Source: Dioscorea cayenensis subsp. rotundata (taxonomy: Eukaryota > Streptophyta > Magnoliopsida > Dioscoreales > Dioscoreaceae). Taken from it: DNA of 64,000 nt. The notes under the pieces were generated by a model. That model ran no database searches. It was not told the DNA's origin and saw only the letters and a list, made by a program, of their open reading frames with translations. Below are positions 1-13,600 of this stretch, piece after piece; position 1 is the first letter of the stretch, and each line of letters begins with the position of its first letter. Where the stretch lies: the NCBI RefSeq assembly GCF_009730915.1, contig NC_052471.1:30352185-30416184 (forward strand), read 5' to 3'. A program made the translations under genes and the position numbers.

Positions 1-606
1 ATTACCGGAGAAAATGATATTGCAATATATTAAAAATTAAATACAATTATGACTGTTTAATTTATAAAAATTATTTTATCATAATAAAATCTTAAAATAT
101 ATTTAAATAATCTCTAATTCAATTACAAATCTAGTGTAGTTTTATACCATATTTTTAATTTAAAAAATCACATAAATTTTAACATGAAAATTTCGGATCA
201 ATTTTAAGAGAAGAAGAAATTGAATCACAAACTCTACAAACTCAAGCACGGCCTTTTATTAGTATAAGTAGTTTTCATAGTCTTTTTTTGACATGACAAA
301 ACTGTCCCTTTGATCAATCAAACTAAACCATGGTTAAGTTAAACAAGAAGTTCATAATTAAGTAATTAATCAAGCTTATAAAAAACAAGAGCATACTCAT
401 AACCCTTCCCTTGCTAAGGGCCACACATGGACTTCTTTCTTTTATATTTATGGCACGTTGCTTTTATCCTCTTCTTTAGTTCTTTTTCTTATATTTTATA
501 TCTCTATATAATAATAATAATAATATATATATATATATATATATGTGCACACACATACATACATACAGAAACAGAGACACAGAGAGAAAGAGAGAAGAAG
601 AAGAAG
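1..606 (+). promoter_or_regulatory. Upstream region and 5' leader of the MYB gene
   Basis: There is no convincing gene here. The stretch is AT-rich and ends in a leader just before the MYB start at 607. A TATA-like CTTATAAAAAA lies near 374-384. A long (AT)n microsatellite (about 522-544) and a purine-rich GA tract (about 570-606) follow it. An open frame runs in from 427, but its extra residues are low-complexity and unlike any MYB N-terminus, so it is treated as untranslated leader. Confidence 0.45.
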
Positions 607-1640
607 ATGGTGAGAGCTCCATGCTGTGAAAAAATGGGGTTGAAGAAGGGACCATGGACACCAGAAGAAGATCAAATATTAGTTTCTCATATTCAGAGAT
701 TTGGACATGAGAACTGGAGAGCTCTTCCCAAACAAGCAGGTTCTTTTCTCTCTCAACTTTGTTTTTCTTATTCCTTTTTAGTTCCCTTTTTGTTTCAGTT
801 CATAACTTGTTTAACATCAATATATATATATATAGGACTCTTGAGATGTGGAAAGAGTTGCAGGCTGAGATGGACAAACTACTTAAGACCAGATATCAAA
901 AGAGGAAATTTCAGCAGAGAAGAAGAGGACTACATAATTACTTTGCATCAACTTCTTGGCAACAGGTACTCAAAATTTTTAACTTTTTTTTTTTGGTTTA
1001 TTTATGAGATTTTCTTACTGTTTTGATCTTGGTTTTTAGTGTTTGTTTAATGCCCCACTCTTTGTCCTAACTTAAGATTCTCATGACATTGAAATCAGAA
1101 GCATTGGACTCATTGTCCAATAATTATAAAACATATTCATGAACCTTGAGATCCAGATTGTACATATAATATGTTTGTATTTATATTATAAAGTTGTTTT
1201 TTTTTTAAAGTATAATCATCATCATTAATTATTAATTATTAATTATTAATTATTAATTATTAATTATTATTATATCTCTTTGTAGATGGTCTGCTATTGC
1301 AGCAAAATTACCAGGAAGAACAGATAATGAGATTAAGAATGTGTGGCACACTCATTTGAAGAAGAGAGTTAAACAAGGCGAAAAACCGATGAAATTGTTG
1401 CCGAATTCATCGATGAGTGATACCGATGGATCATCTTCTTCATGCACTGAATTTTCTGCTATTGTTAACAGAGATCCTGCAGAAAGTCTGGAGTTTGAAA
1501 AGAGTCTCAGGTCTGATGCATTGTCATTTGAAAGCAGAAATATTAGTCATGTTGATGCAGTGTCTAATGGTGATGAAATTAGTTTTTGGTTGAAAATTTT
1601 CATGGAATCTGGAAATATCCAGGAATTACCTGAAATATAA
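607..1640 (+). CDS. R2R3-MYB transcription factor, subgroup 2 (MYB13/14/15-like)
   Basis: Three exons, 607-739, 836-965 and 1286-1640, give 205 aa. Exon sizes of 133 and 130 bp are the standard R2R3-MYB arrangement and all junctions are GT-AG. The protein opens with [21 protein letters not shown]2 spans about residues 14-61 and R3 about 67-112, with the regularly spaced Trp of both repeats and [11 protein letters not shown] in R3. The short C-terminus holds DEISFW, resembling the subgroup 2 motif. Family members are nuclear DNA-binding regulators of stress, phenylpropanoid or stilbene genes; which target applies here is inference. No frameshift is seen. The start at 607 is chosen because it gives the canonical family N-terminus. 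Intron 2 carries a short tandem array (about 1228-1270). Confidence 0.9.
1228..1270. repeat. Short tandem array of TTAATTA units in MYB intron 2
   Basis: About five to six copies of a 7-bp TTAATTA unit lie just upstream of the intron 2 acceptor (AG at 1284-1285). It is simple-sequence DNA and may be length-polymorphic. Confidence 0.8.
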
Positions 1641-2095
1641 TTACTGTTTCTGCAACTCTTTGTTCATTCTAATGTTCAATTTTGGCGGCTGAAAAAATTA
1701 TAATCACTTTGTTTTCTTTATTATTGAAAGTTCCACAAAGTTAGAAATAAGTGATCAAGAAGACAATCAGCATCTCTTGTGAGTCATACAAAGACTCAAA
1801 AAAGAAGAAAAAAAAAAAGATTAGTGCTGATTGAAAATGAAGTTCTTGAAAGATAAGGTTGTACTGGAAATTCAAAAGAAGAGTTTTGTGAACTGTTCTA
1901 GTGATTATATGCTTATAATTGACAGCTAAACTGGTAAAAAAAAGCAAATTACTGAATTAAAAGTAATCAAGAGTTTTTACATGAGCAAAAACAGAATAGA
2001 AAAAAGACGAAAAGTATGACAACTTTCATATAGAAAGAAAGTTTGATTTATTGTAAAAATGCAGTTACATTTTCCTCAAGAAAGAAAAAACGGAC
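1641..2095. other. Convergent 3' spacer between MYB and MDH
   Basis: Non-coding DNA holding the 3' UTRs of two convergent genes. Both ends are AT-rich and no further gene, RNA or element is visible. Confidence 0.6.
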
Positions 2096-4691
<2,596 letters not shown>

Positions 4692-5025
4692 TGCTCTGTT
4701 GAAACAAGGAGGAGATCGGAATCGATGAAATCTCGAAGAGAAGGCGAAGACCTCGAAGATGGAAGAGCTTCTGCATTTCGAGAGGAGATTTAGTACAAGA
4801 ACTCGATGAGTGTTAGCCGTAGATTTGTCTTGGGATCAGAATCAAAAATCTAATCTTGACGCATTAATATAAGCTTTTGAAAATATTAAAAATATTGATC
4901 CACGTCAGCGCGCATGCGGGCACGCATGTTTATGAGATCAAGGGACTATTTTATATTTTTTTGTGATTTAAACGTATTAATAATAAACTAAATTATTTAA
5001 TAACGAAAAAAATTGAAAACAATCT
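4692..5025. other. MDH upstream region
   Basis: 5' UTR and promoter of MDH on the minus strand, then AT-rich spacer up to the tRNA. No further gene is seen. A GC-rich patch of alternating CGCGCATGCG type sits near 4905-4928. Confidence 0.5.
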
Positions 5026-5100
5026 GATCGCGTGGCCTAATGGATAAGGCGCTCTGCCTCCGGAGCAGGGAGATTGTGGGTTCGAGTCCCATCGTGATCG
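5026..5100 (+). tRNA. tRNA-Arg (anticodon CCG)
   Basis: A 75-nt cloverleaf without intron. The acceptor stem GATCGCG pairs with CGTGATC (one G-T pair). The D-arm is GCCTAATGGATAAGGC. The anticodon loop CTCCGGA at 58-64 of the 5000s has CCG at 5060-5062 on a TCTGC/GCAGG stem. The T-arm is GTGGG-TTCGAGT-CCCAT. A TTTT tract right after (from 5101) is a Pol III terminator. The CCA end is not encoded, as expected for a nuclear gene. Confidence 0.95.
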
Positions 5101-5699
5101 TTTTAATACTATTTTTTTTCCTTTTTATAAAAATACTTAATAATTCGCAAAAAAAAATATTACATATATATATATATATTTTAGTTTTTTTGAACAAAAA
5201 CACAAGCTATTAAAAAACACAACATATCTATCATCATTGTCTCTTTCAATCCCATTAACTTTAATAAAAAAATAAAAAAATAGTAGAAGAAAAGTGAAAC
5301 CAAAACATCCAACCTCTAATGACAAGATCCACATCATCCTCCACCCACACTTAAGTAACCCTTTTTTTCTTTACTTCTTAATGACTCATTAATCACCAAT
5401 CAAAAAATATCATCCGTTAAAAATTATACTAATTTAGTCAAAAAGACAGAAATAATTTAATAATAATCTAATAATAGCCACAACAACCAAAAACAAAAGC
5501 CGAGCCATTTTCATCACCCGTTGAAGATTTCAACCCAATCAATCATTCAATCCAACGGCTCACATTCAATTCCAATTTACCGTTTTTAACAATGTAAAAC
5601 TTCTTTCTTTAATATATTATATTAATCTCCATCCATGCATTCTCTTCTTCATCCCTTCACTTTTGGGATCCCTCTCCTTCCCTTACAATCCACATAACA
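5101..5699. other. Spacer and promoter region before the patellin-like gene
   Basis: AT-rich DNA with a (TA)n tract near 5163-5180. The last 100 bp become CT-rich (5640-5699), a plausible 5' UTR for the downstream gene. No other feature is seen. Confidence 0.5.
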
Positions 5700-6682
5700 A
5701 TGCATTCATCTTCCTCAACATCATCATTATCATCATCATCATCATCATTTTCATCATCTTCTTCTTCTTTTTCTTCTTCTTCAGACAAAGGTGAAAAGAG
5801 TTTATAATAAAGAATAATGAAGCACAACTTATAAAGCCATCAGAGAAGAAAGCATTGGAAGAGCTACGCAAGAAACTAGAAGAAAAATCAAAAACCAAAA
5901 CATTAAGAAGCTTAAAGCCAAGAGAAAAAAGAAGAAGATGAAGAAGAAGAAGTATCATTATGGGGGAGTACCATTGTTACCAAGCAAGCAAGATGAAGGA
6001 ACAAACCCAGTGTTGATAAAGTTCTTAAAGAGCAAGAGAGTTCAAAGCAAATGAAGCAATGGAGATGCTAGAAAAGGACATTGTTATGGAGAAAAGAGCA
6101 TAAGATAGAAAAAATAATGGAAGAGGATGAGTTGGAGAATGAGAAGGTGATGTTCATTGATGGAATAGATAAAGAAGGACATCCAGTTTGTTATAATAAC
6201 ATTGGTTTATGGAAATGGAGAAGGAGAAGAGAGGATGTTAATGAGGAGAAGAGTGAGATCAATGGAGGAAGGGATAAGGTTGTTGAGGTTTAAGGAAGGA
6301 GGAGTTATGGAGATGTTGCAGGTCACTGACTTGAAGAACAGTTTGAAGAGAAGGACTATTAATGGTGATGGTGATGATGGTTCAGTGAAGGAGATGAGAA
6401 CAAGGTCTATGAAGGCTGTCTCTGTTCTTCAAGATAACTACCCTGAGTTAGTGCACAAGAATGTAATTAATTTTAACTTTAATTTTTAATGCAGTTTAAT
6501 TTTTTGATTATTTATTTAATGTTTATAATTTTGATGCAGATATTTGTTAATGTATCATTTGGATACTATGTATATAATGCGCTGGTGGCACCATTCATTA
6601 GCCAGAGATCAAAGAGTAAATTCATTTTTGCTAGGCCTCAGAAAGTCACTGAAACTCTCCTCAAGTATGAATAACTTTTTAC

Positions 6683-6730
<48 letters not shown>

Positions 6731-7362
6731 TACTTCTTCCTGCTTTTCAATCTTCTTTTCTTTTGTGCATGTGTGTGTGTTTGTGTATATATATACCTAC
6801 TTTTATTGAAAAGGTTTATTAGTCCGGAGAGATTACCAATCCAATATGGTGGCTTGAAAAGAGACAATGACAATGAATTCAAAGCAGAGGATGAAGTTTC
6901 AGAGATGTACATTAGAGGTGGTGAAAAGGAAACAATAGAAATTTTGATTCATGAGGTACTTTGTATAATATAGTTTAAATCTCATCAAATACAACTGAAC
7001 CAATTGATTTATATATAGACAAACAATACAACAAAATACGAAAAATAACCGAATAAAATGTTTGATTGAATGAACAGGCAGGGGTGACAGTTGTGTGGGA
7101 CATAACAACGGTAGGATGGGAAGTGACCTACAAAGAGGAGTTCATTCCAGATGATGAAGGTTCATACAGAGTTTTGATAAGAAAAGAGATGAGAATGGTA
7201 CAGAGTATGAGGAATTCATTCCACATCAGTGAGCCTGGCAAGGTTGTCCTAACCATCAAGAATAGAACATTCAAGAGAAAGAAGATACTTTATAGAACTA
7301 AAACCAAACCCACCATCTATTTGTACAATTTACTATCTAAGAAACATCATCATCATGTATAG
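5700..7362 (+). CDS. Patellin-like SEC14/CRAL-TRIO and GOLD domain protein, frameshifted in exon 1
   Basis: Patellins are phosphoinositide-binding proteins of membrane traffic and the cell plate. Four exons: 5700-6462, 6540-6664, 6814-6955, 7078-7362. A Ser-rich start is followed by a patellin N-terminal helix (KPSEKKALEELRKKLEE). The CRAL-TRIO domain shows FIDGIDKEGHPVCYN, LQVTDLKNS, LQDNYPELV and PFISQRSKSKFIF. A GOLD domain ends the protein (TVVWDITTVGWEVTY, SEPGKVVLTIKNRT). Exons 2-4 join cleanly. Exon 1 changes frame about five times (near 5812, 5960, 6050, 6085 and 6200), so as given it makes no intact protein. That is more than in neighbouring genes, so this may be a decaying copy, a divergent gene with sequencing errors, or both. 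The start at 5700 is the only upstream ATG in frame with the Ser-rich block. Confidence 0.75.
6688..6726. repeat. (TA)n microsatellite in a patellin-like intron
   Basis: About 19 uninterrupted TA dinucleotides just after the donor of intron 2. Confidence 0.9.
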
Positions 7363-7684
7363 CAACAAAACATATCACAAAGTAAATACATCTATTTCTG
7401 TGTTTCTCTCTGTGAATCTGAGAAATAAATCTAAAGGTTTTGTTTCGATGCTACGTAGGAAATAGAACAATTGAGTCTGTAACTAAACAAAGGGTTCATG
7501 TTTAGATTCCAATTGGTACAAATACTTTCTCTGAATTTTGGCTAAATTACAAGAAACACAGTAAGCAAGTATCACACAAGACTAACAGGATCAAACAATC
7601 ATCAAAGCAGGAGTCATTAAACTATTGCTAGAATGATATGTACAACAGAAGTCTAACAAATGGTACATAACGATCGAAGAAGCT
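7363..7684. other. Convergent 3' spacer between the patellin-like gene and SMC1
   Basis: 3' UTR sequence of both genes, about 320 bp between stop codons. No additional feature is visible. Confidence 0.6.
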
Positions 7685-10600
7685 TTATGATTCCCGGTAT
7701 TTGGTCAGATCGAACGTTAAAGTTCTTGAGCAGCTGCAAAAATGCGAGAATGTTATAAGACATCAGATAGATGAATGGCTTGATTTTATATAGGAAGCAG
7801 AGAAATGTCAAAAGAACAACAATCACCTTCTTTCAGAGTCTCTATACACTCCAACTAGGGCTTCAGCTTTGTCATAAAAGCTGTCTTTCAGAGATATAAC
7901 AATGCTTTGAAAACCACTACCTCCATCTGGGTCTTGGCTGGACCTGCCCTCATCACATGATTTTGATCTAATGAACCCAGCAACCTTAGCGACATTCAAG
8001 TTATCCAAAGCGGCATCAACTTCGTCAAGGATAAAAAAGGGTGATGGCCTAAAACTGAACAAGCAATTCAACCCAAAAAAAAAAATGAGGAAAAGCCAAT
8101 AACAGCACCTTCAAGCCTATATTTACAGCTAGTGCTCTCTTTAAAACTGGTAATGCCACCATAAAAAATAACCAAAAGAGAATCAAAAGGGTCTAGCAGC
8201 AACAGGGCTGATCATGATGCTTTTAAAGTATGGCCAATGCATGTGGTGTTCAATATGTCTGAAATTGGAAAGAGTATATAGTACAAGGATGGCCTCAAGG
8301 ATTGGCATGGAGCCAAAGATATGGATAACTTCATTGATGGTTGGTTGATAAGAAAAACTATGTAAAACTCGTTACCTGTGAATTGAAAAGAGTAGAGCAA
8401 GTGCAGCGACAGTCTTCTCCCCACCTGACAACTGTTCCATATCTCTAAAGCGCTTTGTAGGAGGCATTGCTGTATACTTGATGCCATGTAAAAAAGGTTC
8501 ATCTTCATTTTCTAGATTCAAATATGCTGTTCCACCGAGTGGATGGGTATGGCTTTTTGTTAATTGCTTGTAGATTTTGTCGATGCTCTTAGATATATGA
8601 TCAAAAGCTTCCATAAACAACTCATACCTGACCAGAAAAAAAAAACACAAACACACACATTAATCAAACTAGTGTGTCGAATAAAATCCAGTCGAGTCAC
8701 CAAGATAGACCAAGATCACCATCAGATGTGAGCTATGATACGCTGACTACACATGAAATTCCAATCCTGATAAAAGCCATTACCTCTTTTGCTTGACAGC
8801 ATTGTATCTATCTGATATCTCTTTTTCTTCTTTCCTTGCTAATTCAAACTTTGCAATTATTTCTCTTTCTTTTCCTTGTAGAGCTTCATATTGATCTAGT
8901 GCTTTCAGGTTTGGAGCTGTTCGTTCAATTTCAGCTACTAGAGAATCCATCTTTTGTTTAAAATCTGCCTCAAGCTTTTCCCGCTCAGAAGGTCTCAATT
9001 CTTGTAAATATGTCCTGCCTAATTCACTATAGTCATAGACTGGCTCAGGTGCAGATGATTCAATTTCCATAGGGTCCGCAACCACAGGAAGCTTTATTTG
9101 CTCAAGTTCACATTTCTCCAACACATCTTTTTTCGATGTATCAAGCTGATCACGGTGAGCCACCTATGGAAATAAAACAAAAGGATAAAAATAAAATTAA
9201 TGAGGTATTAGACAATATGGCAGCAGAAGAAAAACTTAACTAATTGGGTTGCTCTCGAGGAATGAAGAGAAGAAGGTTAGAATGGTAATTTAGAATCCAA
9301 AACAATGACTTTTTGAGAGGCCACCTTTGCATTTATTTGGCGCTTCAATTTTGCAATATTCCCAGTCACACCACTATTATGCTTCTTTAACTCTTCAATA
9401 ACCTTGTCGCATTCATCCAACTTGGATTTCCACTCTACAAATATCATAAAACAGAGGGTGAAAGGACCCAGCAATAAAATCCATGACAGTAATGCAGAAA
9501 CATATTGTTATTTGTTGGGCAAACAACCAAATGCAAACATGATGTATAAATAGTGTCTCGGGGATAGTGCGGCACAAACAAACATTGATACTTGCAAGAA
9601 AACACAGCGAAGCACACCAACAAACAACAGCTGCGGGAATATTATGGAAAACAGAAATTGGAGAAGAAAAGTAAATAATGTTGCAGTAGTACCATCAGCT
9701 TCATCCTTAAGTTGTTCCATCTGCTCTGCGATTTCTTTTGCTGCTAGTTTAGCATCAGCCTCTTTCGTCTGGATTTCTTTAAGTTCATCAACCAATGAAT
9801 CAAGAAGTGACATCAACCTTGCAATGGGAGAGTCCATATCCCGTTTCCTCTCATACTCCAGCCTAAGTTATTTAAATCATCAGGTTTAAAATGAATATTT
9901 GTGCAGAAATTTCTCAAGATCATTAATATAAACAATCAATAGAGAATAAACCGGTTCAAATCAAAACCATTAAAACGAGTCATTAGAGTTCAAGGTGAAT
10001 AGACAAAATAGAGATCAATATTATTAATTCTACATCACAAGAAAAACAGGCATGCTAAACTAAAAAAAACAAAGGTACCTTATGCCAAGATGAATACAGA
10101 GAGTAGAAATGATTGCATATCAATATTTGAGCAACTGTACAAATTAGCACGCTTGATAGATTTAGATGTTTACTTACTATACGCAGGGGAGAAAAAGACA
10201 GATTCTCCAAGGAGGACAATGCATGTTATGAACGATCACTACCAACATAACCCACATGTACATAATATCAAGCCTCCCTCTTCATAGCAGAATCAATGAT
10301 ACCTTAAATCTTCAATAACCCTCAACTTATATGGCTATACTAAATGGGAGGCCTGGTTTCAGGCCTGAAATAGCTCCATCTTGTTTTGGAGTTCTCGTAA
10401 CTAAGTTGGCTAACATGAGACAACCAACTATCACCAGGTTTCGCATTGATGAAAGAATGCACTATGCTATTAATGATGTAGGATCACATAACATATTGAA
10501 CTAATTAATAGACATCCAGTTGATGCACTTATTTCTTCAATATTTTTTCAGAGCTTGAATAGACCCAGTCATGAAAATATTCTCCACTAGGAGGAAGTGA

Positions 10601-13600
10601 GAATGGCATAACATACTGATATTTGCACTTAGACATCTGGTTGGTCAGTTTCAGCCTTTCCTCAGATGACTCTTGAGCAATCTTGAGCTGTTGTTCTTCA
10701 TATTCCCTGATGTTCTTCACTCCAACAGACTCACTGAAATCTTTGTAAATCTGGTCCACCTTGTCATTGATCTGACGTTCACGATCTTGAATATTTTGAG
10801 CTCCTTCCTCAATGAGCCTTGTTAACTATGTGCAGAAAGAGACAGTTAGATGATCAATATTCCTAATATTACCCCGATTAACATTAGCAAAATGCACATA
10901 AGCAGTACCTTCTCAAGTTCAGGATTTAACCGAGCAATCTCCTCTCTAACATTTTGCTTTTCTACTTTCAATTTTGAAAGCTTTTCCTGAATGGTTTTCT
11001 GCAAAAGGAGTTCCTTACAAATGATCAACACGTAAACAAAGAAAAAGTTGTAACTAGTAGGAGCTAAAAGTGCCACAAAGTAAAGCATAATATAAATATT
11101 GATAAAAATGACTAGAACAATTAAACTAAACAAATAAATAAAAACAAAACCTAACTCTTCAGTATATAATCTCTTCATATGTGCTTTACTTGCAGATTGC
11201 AATTAACTTTGTATGCTTTAATTAAAACTGTCCCCACATTTTGTGTGTGCAAAATAAAATCCTTAATTAATTAAGTATATCGCCAAAGCATGCATTGCAG
11301 TTCCATCAAAATTAGACAGGCTTTTTTTTTATTAGGAAATTTGCAATGAAAAAAACATCTTTGAATGTTTAGAACCAATTTTATTTTGTCATAAGTGACA
11401 AAATTAAGTTCTTAGATAAACTCATTCAATAATTACCACATTGGTGGACTGTAGCAACAAGCCGAGTAAATTAATGAAATACAATCACATGCAAAAGCTC
11501 TGGCTCAGCTTATAAAATTCTCTGAGAAAAGCTATATAAGCTATTGTAGTTACCTCCTCAATGTTAGAATAGTGAATCTTTTTTTCAAGAGAAGTGATTC
11601 TTTCTGATAATTCAGACTCTTTTATTTGCAATTCTCTTGGAGATCCAAGCTCTTCCATTTCTGATTCCTATTGTTCTTTCTTTCTCTCAAAAGCTGTGGA
11701 TAGCAACACAACATTAAAAAATAAAAATGCTGCAAAGATTAAAAGATATTTCGGTCATACAAACCCTCAATTGTACTATCATCCCATTTGTTTGATCTAG
11801 CTTCCATCCCACCACTTATACCACCAGTCATGGTGCCAGACTTTGTCAGAAGGATGCCATCAACAGTGACCACTAGAATCATAAAGAACAAAACAATAAA
11901 AAATAGCAACACACATTCGTAAACATAAAATAATGATAAATAATAATTAAAAAATAAAATAAAACTGAACACAAGTTTATCAAGTTCACGGATTACAATT
12001 TACCCTTATATCTCTCCCCACTCCAGCTTAAAATTTTAGCTTCCTCAAGACTGTCACAGACAAGGGTATTCCCAACAGCATACAGAATAGCCTTCTCCAA
12101 GGATCGATCAAATGTAAAATTGTCAAGTGAAACAAAATGTGAAATCTCATTGACCATAATATTTAAACTAATTAATTTTTGGTTTAAAACTAAACGAAAA
12201 ATTAGCATGTTGATCTGACAAAATGTCCTCTTTGGTCATCAACATGCAGGATCAATTAACTACACAGCCCTCAGGTCCAGAACCAGAAAACAACCAAACA
12301 AATGGTAGAAACCAGAAAACAACCAAAACACATGAAGTTAGAACACACCAAATGCACAAATGCAATAAAAATATACAGGCTATCTATAGTATGTATCCGA
12401 GATGATTGCCAAAGAAACACTCCTTGTGCAGCAGATAAACAAGCTATTATCTACAATCCCTCAAGGGCTTGTGCATTAAGGATCAACTAGCATAAAAAAT
12501 CGATATACAGATTCCAAAACACATTTTGTGAGATTTATTAAAACTTTAGCAGCATAGCATCAGTTACTCTGCAACTAACAGTATTCATGATGCAAGAGGA
12601 CCTAGATAATGCATTTGGCATGAGATGCGAATGAACAGCAATGCACATGCAATGGTAGCACACCATCTTAGCCAAAAGAAAGAAGAAACAAAAGCACATT
12701 TACTTTCTATCATGTTATAAAACCAACAAGACTTCTGATTAGGATATTGTATCACATCAAAAACCAGCTGTGCAGTCCCACCAAGAGTGCGCAATCTTCA
12801 CTGATAGGTTTCACACGAACTGTTTGTAAAGGGATGAATGTTTGAGGAGGAAGATGCTGTCTCCTTCCAAAATACTACAAACAAAAGAAAAGTGAATAAG
12901 ATCAAAACCATGGGTAAGCAAAAACCTTAGTATGCATGATAAAAACCATTTTCAACCAAAAACAAATTGTACTTTTAAATGATCACATATACTTCCCATC
13001 TAAATTGAGTATAGAAGCAAAGCACAGAGAAATATCACAATATAACTCTAAAACCAACCCTAAAGCTCTATAGAGAGTACCTTGATGCATTCTTTTCCTG
13101 TATTTTCATCTTCCACAACTACAGCATCCATAAATCTACCCATAGCAACAGTAACAGCAAGGTTGAACCTCTTTTGTGATGGCTCTATAAAGCTCTGTCA
13201 TGCTAATTATATACCCCAGGAAACAGTCAGCTTTCAGACTCTGAACTGTTTCAGCAAATCGGGCATCTCTCTCACTTTCATGTTTATCAGCCTTCAGCTC
13301 ACGTAACTGATTTTCAGTTTCATCAACTTTTTGCTTCAAATTCTGATACTGCATGACTGTGCACAAATTATGGAATTATCTTTAGCTAAAAATAAATATT
13401 AGCATCTACAGAAACTTGAGCGAATTGCAAGCAGAGAAGGAAAAGATTGAGTGCAAGTGATAAAAGTGTCATTTGGTCCTAATTTTTTTCAGACATACAG
13501 CCTGGGGTAAATTTTAGCAACTAACCGTGACATTTGATGCTTTTTTTGAAAACCTCAACAAGTTCCTTTTTGGCACGTGAAAGTTCTTCCTTATGCTTCG

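Noticed and set aside
427-606. N-terminal extension of the MYB protein
   Set aside because: It is low-complexity (AT and GA repeats) and the family always starts at the MVRAPCCEK-like position, 607.
1228-1270. CRISPR-like or regulatory array in the MYB intron
   Set aside because: Directly adjacent 7-bp units without spacers in a plant intron: a simple-sequence repeat.
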